Below are positions 60,099-64,000 of a DNA stretch of 64,000 bases, in pieces. The notes beneath the pieces were generated by a model. The model was not told where the DNA came from, made no database searches, and was given only the letters and a program-made list of their open reading frames with translations. Each line of letters starts with the position of its first letter. The first letter of the stretch is position 1. Source of the DNA: Coprothermobacter proteolyticus DSM 5265 (GTDB lineage: Bacteria > Coprothermobacterota > Coprothermobacteria > Coprothermobacterales > Coprothermobacteraceae); the NCBI RefSeq assembly GCF_000020945.1, contig NC_011295.1:1178001-1242000 (forward strand), read 5' to 3'. Both the position numbers and the translations under genes were made by a program.

Positions 60099-61088
60099 TT
60101 ATGAAGGTATATAGTCAGTGAACACGTCAGTGTACACTTCTGCGGGATCTGGCCATGGACTGGATTCTGCAAACTGTACTGCTTCTTCAATGTAGGCATT
60201 TACTTCGTCCCATACGACCTTCTTCTTGCTCTCGTCAAGTACACCTTGTTCCACAAGCTTCTTTTCAAACCTGGGTATGGGATCTTTTGCTTTCCATTCT
60301 TCAACTTCCTCCGCAGGTCTGTAGATCCATCCCATTTGTTCATCAGCCCCTGCCCCAGCATGGTGGCCATACCACCTATACGTCTTGCACTCAATCAAAG
60401 ATGGACCTTCACCTTGCCTTGCTCTTTTCATAGCTTCATCAACAGCTTCGTAAACAGCCAAAACATCATTGCCATCCACAGTCATTCCAGGGATGCCGTA
60501 TCCTTTTGCTCTTTCTGATATGTCCTTTACAGACACCGCATATGAAGCTGCAGTAGTCATTGCGTACTGGTTGTTCTGTACTACATAAACAATTGGTAAC
60601 TTCCAAACAGCTGCTAAATTCAAAGATTCGTGGAAGGTACCTTGGTTGCTTGCTCCGTCGCCAAAGAAACACAGAGTTGCTCCACCAGTCTTTTGCTTTT
60701 TCTGAGCTAAAGCTGATCCTGTTGCTAGAGGAATGCCTCCACCTACTATGCCAACCAGATTCAACACGTTGTCTTTGTAGGAAGCCAAGTGCATTGACCC
60801 ACCTTTGCCCTTGTTGTAACCAGTCGCTTTACCATAAACCTCAGCATAAACGTATTTGAGCTCCACTCCGTCCTTCACCACCATGTCACAGACTCCCCTG
60901 TGAGACGGTGCCCATTTGTCGTCAGATCCCATGGTTTTTACAGCACCAACTGGAATGGCTTCCTGACCTACACCAGCTAGAAGTGTCCCAACCTTACCTT
61001 GATTGGACAGCTGAACTAATCTCTCCTCTGCTTGGCGGAGGAGAACAAGTTTTCTGTACATCCACATTAAGTCTTCGTTTGAAAGCAT
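60099..61088 (-). CDS. Thiamine-diphosphate-dependent dehydrogenase E1 component, alpha subunit (copy 2)
   Basis: A 329-aa alpha subunit with GDGASNQGTFHESLNLAAVW to VVQNNQYAMTTAAS (ThDP site), TYRWYGHHAGAGADEQMGWIYRP and SHRGVCDMVVKDG. The frame extends to 61127, but AAGGGGGTAATGAA before the ATG at 61088 and the length of copy 1 mark the start. Together with beta 2 and the lipoyl carrier upstream it forms the head of the operon. Substrate (pyruvate, branched-chain 2-oxoacid or acetoin) cannot be set from sequence; the acetoin-type short alpha subunits are the closest in length. Confidence 0.93.
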   Translation of the reverse strand: MLSNEDLMWMYRKLVLLRQAEERLVQLSNQGKVGTLLAGVGQEAIPVGAVKTMGSDDKWAPSHRGVCDMVVKDGVELKYVYAEVYGKATGYNKGKGGSMHLASYKDNVLNLVGIVGGGIPLATGSALAQKKQKTGGATLCFFGDGASNQGTFHESLNLAAVWKLPIVYVVQNNQYAMTTAASYAVSVKDISERAKGYGIPGMTVDGNDVLAVYEAVDEAMKRARQGEGPSLIECKTYRWYGHHAGAGADEQMGWIYRPAEEVEEWKAKDPIPRFEKKLVEQGVLDESKKKVVWDEVNAYIEEAVQFAESSPWPDPAEVYTDVFTDYIPS

Positions 61089-61143
61089 TTCATTACCCCC
61101 TTCACTGTTAGTTTCCGTTCTCTCCAAAAGATCTCACCATTCG

Positions 61144-61386
61144 CTACCCCTCCGTTTCAATCTCTGCAATCTTCTGCTGAACAGGAATTTGGTCCCCCTC
61201 AGCACCATACAATTTCTTCACAATACCAGTAGCCGGGGCTTCAATATCAGTAGTGATCTTTGAAGTAATTACCTGAACTAACGGCTCACCTTTTTCTACC
61301 CTTTCCCCTTCTTTCTTGTAGAACTTTACAATTTCCACTTTCTCCACACCCAAGCCGAGTACGGGAACCAAAACCTCCACTACCAA
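61144..61386 (-). CDS. Stand-alone lipoyl (biotinyl/lipoyl attachment) domain protein
   Basis: An 80-aa single lipoyl domain. EVLVPVLGLGVEKVEIVKFYKKEGERVEKGEPLVQVI leads to the hairpin ITSKITTDIEAPATG, whose Lys (residue 43) takes the place of the lipoylated Lys in D-K-A turns. No E2 catalytic core or E1/E3-binding domain is attached. AAAGGAG is spaced for the TTG at 61386. First gene of the E1 operon, so it is probably the carrier that accepts the acyl group from E1. Biotin rather than lipoate is unlikely because the A-M-K-M motif is absent. Confidence 0.85.
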   Translation of the reverse strand: MVVEVLVPVLGLGVEKVEIVKFYKKEGERVEKGEPLVQVITSKITTDIEAPATGIVKKLYGAEGDQIPVQQKIAEIETEG

Positions 61387-61767
61387 AAGAACCACTCCTT
61401 TCTAACGGTTTAGCTAAGAATCAATTTGAGGTGACATCGAATGTATGCAACAAGGCTGCACATTGTTTTGTTGGAAAAACTAGACTTTAAGGTTCTAACT
61501 AATTAAATTCTCTAAGTCCTACCGAGAATGTCAAACTACTTCACCTCACTTTACATTTTATACCACGATTGTGTAATTTTATAAACTTTTTTGCCTAGAA
61601 CAATTAGATATAATATTCACATTTGCGTGATTGGATAAGTGAAATATGAATGCATATAGACAGCATAATCGCTACACAATTCAAATTGAGTTAAGTTTTA
61701 GTTCAACATTTGGTAACATGTGAACAGGGTGGTGAAGACACTAACCTTTAAAAGGAGGTAATAACCA
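61387..61767. other. Divergent intergenic region, E1 operon / P5C dehydrogenase
   Basis: 381 bp with no gene. TATAAT at 61609-61614 points toward the dehydrogenase but has no clear -35, and it lies 150 bp upstream. The region is AT-rich and must hold both divergent promoters. I see no riboswitch or conserved hairpin. Confidence 0.45.
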
Positions 61768-63399
61768 ATGAGCGATGCTGGTTTTCACATTCCATTTCCG
61801 AAAAATGAGCCTGTTCTTTCCTACGCCCCAGGGAGCCTAGAAAGGGCACAGCTTAAAGCAGAGTTAGAACGTCAAAGCAACACGACCATAGAAATTCCCC
61901 TCATAATTGGTGGAAAAGAAATTTACACAGGGCGTACAGGCAAAATAGTAATGCCTCACGACCATGGTCACGTTCTCGCTACTTATCACAAAGCTGGCCC
62001 AGAAGAAACAAAAATGGCCATAGAAGCTGCTCTAGAAGCAAAAAAAGATTGGGCGAACATGTCTTGGATCGACAAAGCATCCATATTTTTAAAAGCAGCC
62101 GAACTTCTTAGCACCAAATACAGGCATTTAGTAAATGCTGCTACCATGCTTGGCCAAGGTAAGAACGTCTATCAAGCCGAAATCGACGCTGCATGTGAGA
62201 GTATAGATTACCTTAGGTACAACCCTTATTTTGCCTCACTTATCAACCAATGGGAACCTGTATCCTCTAGCGACAGTTTCAACAGAATGGATTACAGACC
62301 ACTGGAAGGCTTTGTCTTTGCAGTCTCACCTTTTAACTTCACTGCCATTGCATTGAACTTGGCTACTGCTCCTGCGCTTATGGGTAACGTAGTGGTTTGG
62401 AAACCCGCGTCCACAGCAGTGCTGTCCAATTACTACCTAATGCAACTCTATAAAGAAGCTGGTCTTCCTGATGGAGTTATAAACTTTGTGCCAGGCTCAG
62501 GCCCCGACATTAGCAACGTTGTTTTCAATGATCCGTACTTTGCAGGTTTGCATTTCACGGGTTCAACTTCCACCTTTGATGGTTTCTGGAAAACTATTGT
62601 AGAACACATGGACACATACAAAACCTATCCACGCATTGTGGGCGAAACTGGTGGTAAAGACTTTGTAGTGGCACACCCTTCTGCCGATCCGAAAGCTCTT
62701 ATAACTGCACTTATACGCGGCGCTTTTGAATACCAAGGACAAAAGTGTTCTGCTGCCTCCAGAGCATACATACCACAATCCCTGTGGAAAGAAATAAAAC
62801 AAGAGCTTGTGGACCAAACTGAATCTATTCTCATGGGTGATGTTCGTGATTTCCGCAACTTCGTTAATGCTGTAATCGACGAAGCCGCCTTTGATAAGAT
62901 CATGGGCTACATAGAAAAAGCGAAGAACTCCAATGTAGCAAAAATCATCGCAGGCGGTCAGGGAGATAAAACTAAAGGGTACTTTATAAGACCCACCATA
63001 ATTGAAACCCAGGATCCGCATTTCGTAACCATGGAAGAAGAAATATTTGGACCTGTGCTAACTGTGTATGTCTATGAAGATAACCAGTATGAGGAAATTC
63101 TTCAACTTTGCAATGAAACCTCTCCTTACGGACTCACTGGTAGCATATTTGCCAATGACAGAAAAGCTATTAATAAAGCCTATGAAGTGCTACGCTTCGC
63201 AGCAGGTAACTTCTACATAAACGACAAGCCCACTGGAGCCGTAGTTGGTCAGCAGCCTTTCGGAGGCGCTCGCCGCTCCGGAACCAACGATAAAGCTGGC
63301 TCGCCCTTTAACTTACTCCGTTGGATTTCGCCAAGAACCATAAAAGAAAACTTCATACCCCCCACGAGCTGGACATATCCTTTCCTACAGGAAGAATAA
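61768..63399 (+). CDS. Delta-1-pyrroline-5-carboxylate dehydrogenase
   Basis: A 543-aa aldehyde dehydrogenase of the P5CDH (PutA/RocA-like) group that oxidises glutamate semialdehyde to glutamate with NAD+. AVSPFNFTAIALNLATAPALMGNVVVWKPAS is the family's cofactor region, IVGETGGKDFVVAHPSAD carries the general-base Glu and GAFEYQGQKCSAASRAYIP the nucleophilic Cys. NDKPTGAVVGQQPFGGARRSGTNDKAG is the P5CDH-specific end. Length equals the eukaryote-like and Thermus forms (about 540). AAAGGAGG ribosome-binding site. It would serve proline or arginine use, in keeping with an amino-acid fermenter. No proline dehydrogenase is in view. Confidence 0.95.
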   Translation: MSDAGFHIPFPKNEPVLSYAPGSLERAQLKAELERQSNTTIEIPLIIGGKEIYTGRTGKIVMPHDHGHVLATYHKAGPEETKMAIEAALEAKKDWANMSWIDKASIFLKAAELLSTKYRHLVNAATMLGQGKNVYQAEIDAACESIDYLRYNPYFASLINQWEPVSSSDSFNRMDYRPLEGFVFAVSPFNFTAIALNLATAPALMGNVVVWKPASTAVLSNYYLMQLYKEAGLPDGVINFVPGSGPDISNVVFNDPYFAGLHFTGSTSTFDGFWKTIVEHMDTYKTYPRIVGETGGKDFVVAHPSADPKALITALIRGAFEYQGQKCSAASRAYIPQSLWKEIKQELVDQTESILMGDVRDFRNFVNAVIDEAAFDKIMGYIEKAKNSNVAKIIAGGQGDKTKGYFIRPTIIETQDPHFVTMEEEIFGPVLTVYVYEDNQYEEILQLCNETSPYGLTGSIFANDRKAINKAYEVLRFAAGNFYINDKPTGAVVGQQPFGGARRSGTNDKAGSPFNLLRWISPRTIKENFIPPTSWTYPFLQEE

Positions 63400-63426
63400 T
63401 AGAGCTACAAACATAAATAGCATTAG

Positions 63427-63459
63427 GGAGAAGCATCTTCTGGGTGCTTCTCCTTTTTT
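63427..63459 (+). terminator. Rho-independent terminator after P5C dehydrogenase
   Basis: GGAGAAGCA / TGCTTCTCC with a 9-nt loop, followed by TTTTTTG and further T-rich sequence, 28 bp beyond the stop. Confidence 0.92.
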
Positions 63460-63476
63460 GTTTTTTCGTTATACGG

Positions 63477-63482
63477 TATCAT
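63477..63482 (+). promoter_or_regulatory. -10 element of a probably leaderless gene
   Basis: TATCAT ends 6 nt before the ATG at 63489; no Shine-Dalgarno is present. Confidence 0.45.
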
Positions 63483-63488
63483 TTTTGC

Positions 63489-64000
63489 ATGGAAGAGCAA
63501 AAGTCTATGTCCGTATATCGCTATGCCATTTTGTGGGCCGTTCTTATAGGGAACATCATAGGTCCCATAGATGGGAGCATGATTAACGTTGTTCTTCCCA
63601 CATTAAGCGACGCTTTTAGTGTCCCCATGTCTGTAGTGCAGTGGGTACCAGTTGTAAACCTAACAGTGGTGAGCGCTACTATGCTTCTCTTCGGCAAAAT
63701 AGGAGATGCTGTTGGCTATAGAAAACCTTTCCTGTGGGGGTTATGGCTGTTCTGCGCTGCATCTTTCATGGCAGGTTTTGCTCCATCCATCACTTTACTG
63801 ATTATTCTCAGAGCTCTTCAAGGACTAGGCGCTTCAATGATCATGTCTGTTGTCTTCGCCATTATTACCGCCGTTTTCTCACCTGATGAGCTTGGTAGAG
63901 CCATGGGGATAAATATTTTCACTGTGTCCTTGGGACTGGTAATAGGACCATTGTTAGCAGGCTTGTTAACAAACTATTTGAGCTGGCGCTGGGTATTCTT
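63489..64000 (+). CDS. MFS transporter, DHA2-like (N-terminal part, cut by window edge)
   Basis: Translating from the ATG at 63489 gives about 170 residues open to the window edge. They include AILWAVLIGNIIGPIDGSMINVVLPTLSDAF (TM1 with the drug-antiporter D-x-x-x-x-N-V-x-L-P motif), LLFGKIGDAVGYRKPFLWG (MFS motif A between TM2 and TM3), LRALQGLGASMIMSV (motif B) and GLVIGPLLAGLLTNYLSWRWVF (motif C region). This is the 14-helix DHA2 drug/H+ antiporter type. Substrate unknown. Confidence 0.85.
   Translation, partial: MEEQKSMSVYRYAILWAVLIGNIIGPIDGSMINVVLPTLSDAFSVPMSVVQWVPVVNLTVVSATMLLFGKIGDAVGYRKPFLWGLWLFCAASFMAGFAPSITLLIILRALQGLGASMIMSVVFAIITAVFSPDELGRAMGINIFTVSLGLVIGPLLAGLLTNYLSWRWVF

Noticed and set aside
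61144-61386. The lipoyl protein as a biotin carrier linked to BioY/BirA
   Set aside because: It lacks the A/V-M-K-M biotinylation motif, and its gene context is thiamine-dependent E1 genes, which favours lipoate.

Overview
The window looks like the chromosome of a thermophilic, anaerobic, fermentative bacterium. Clues are a phosphotransbutyrylase-type enzyme, glycogen and peptide metabolism, bacteriohemerythrins, no respiratory chain genes and short intergenic gaps. The gene content and style resemble Coprothermobacter, but this is an impression and cannot be settled without a database search. Many host genes have a classical Shine-Dalgarno. At least seven others have a -10 hexamer ending 6-7 nt before the start codon and no Shine-Dalgarno, so they are probably leaderless.

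Layout. 1-3.7 kb: galT (cut by the window edge), glgA, a nitrilase-family amidase and a phosphate acyltransferase. 4-9.7 kb: a complete UMP-synthesis operon pyrR-B-C-K-D-F-E with two PyrR-binding hairpins, one before pyrR and one before pyrB. 9.7-24.6 kb: small housekeeping genes, including a PLP enzyme, a phosphoesterase, a CDF exporter with a manganese-type motif, two sister phosphatases, a tRNA-Ala editing protein, a HAD hydrolase, a Fur-family regulator, a degenerate NagA-like protein, a galE-like epimerase, BioY, DedA and an AEC permease. 24.6-40.7 kb: a DUF2207 membrane protein, a methyltransferase, glycogen phosphorylase, PTS enzyme I and HPr, two bacteriohemerythrins, a PIG-L deacetylase, an M20 peptidase, two metallo-beta-lactamase-fold proteins, an HD-GYP protein, a cysteine-poor DUF2148 protein and an aminotransferase. 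40.8-45.8 kb: a Ca2+-type P-ATPase and the pcp-DUF979-DUF969 cluster.

46.4-61.4 kb is the most interesting part. A minus-strand operon for thiamine-diphosphate E1 dehydrogenase subunits runs lipoyl carrier, E1-alpha 2, E1-beta 2, E1-alpha 1, E1-beta 1. Between E1-alpha 1 and E1-beta 1 sits a 10.3-kb insertion. It consists of two nearly identical 1.7-kb IS110-family elements in direct orientation around about 6.9 kb of cargo that appears foreign: a 67-aa protein, a frameshifted birA, an OsmC protein, a macro-domain protein, a 102-aa protein, a second Ca2+-type ATPase and the sporulation genes spmB and spmA.

The IS elements can be resolved to the base. They have a CT core at each end. The 5' non-coding region folds into a hairpin and two large stem-loops, as expected of a bridge RNA. 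The target-binding loop contains AAT-C(6-7)-T, which reads like the left half of both occupied target sites. The donor-like loop contains matches to the element's own ends. Joining the two ends would create a perfect TTGACA-N17-TATAAT promoter. Both occupied targets are the G-rich Shine-Dalgarno of a gene, and in each case that gene keeps its Shine-Dalgarno. The window closes with a delta-1-pyrroline-5-carboxylate dehydrogenase and the start of an MFS transporter.
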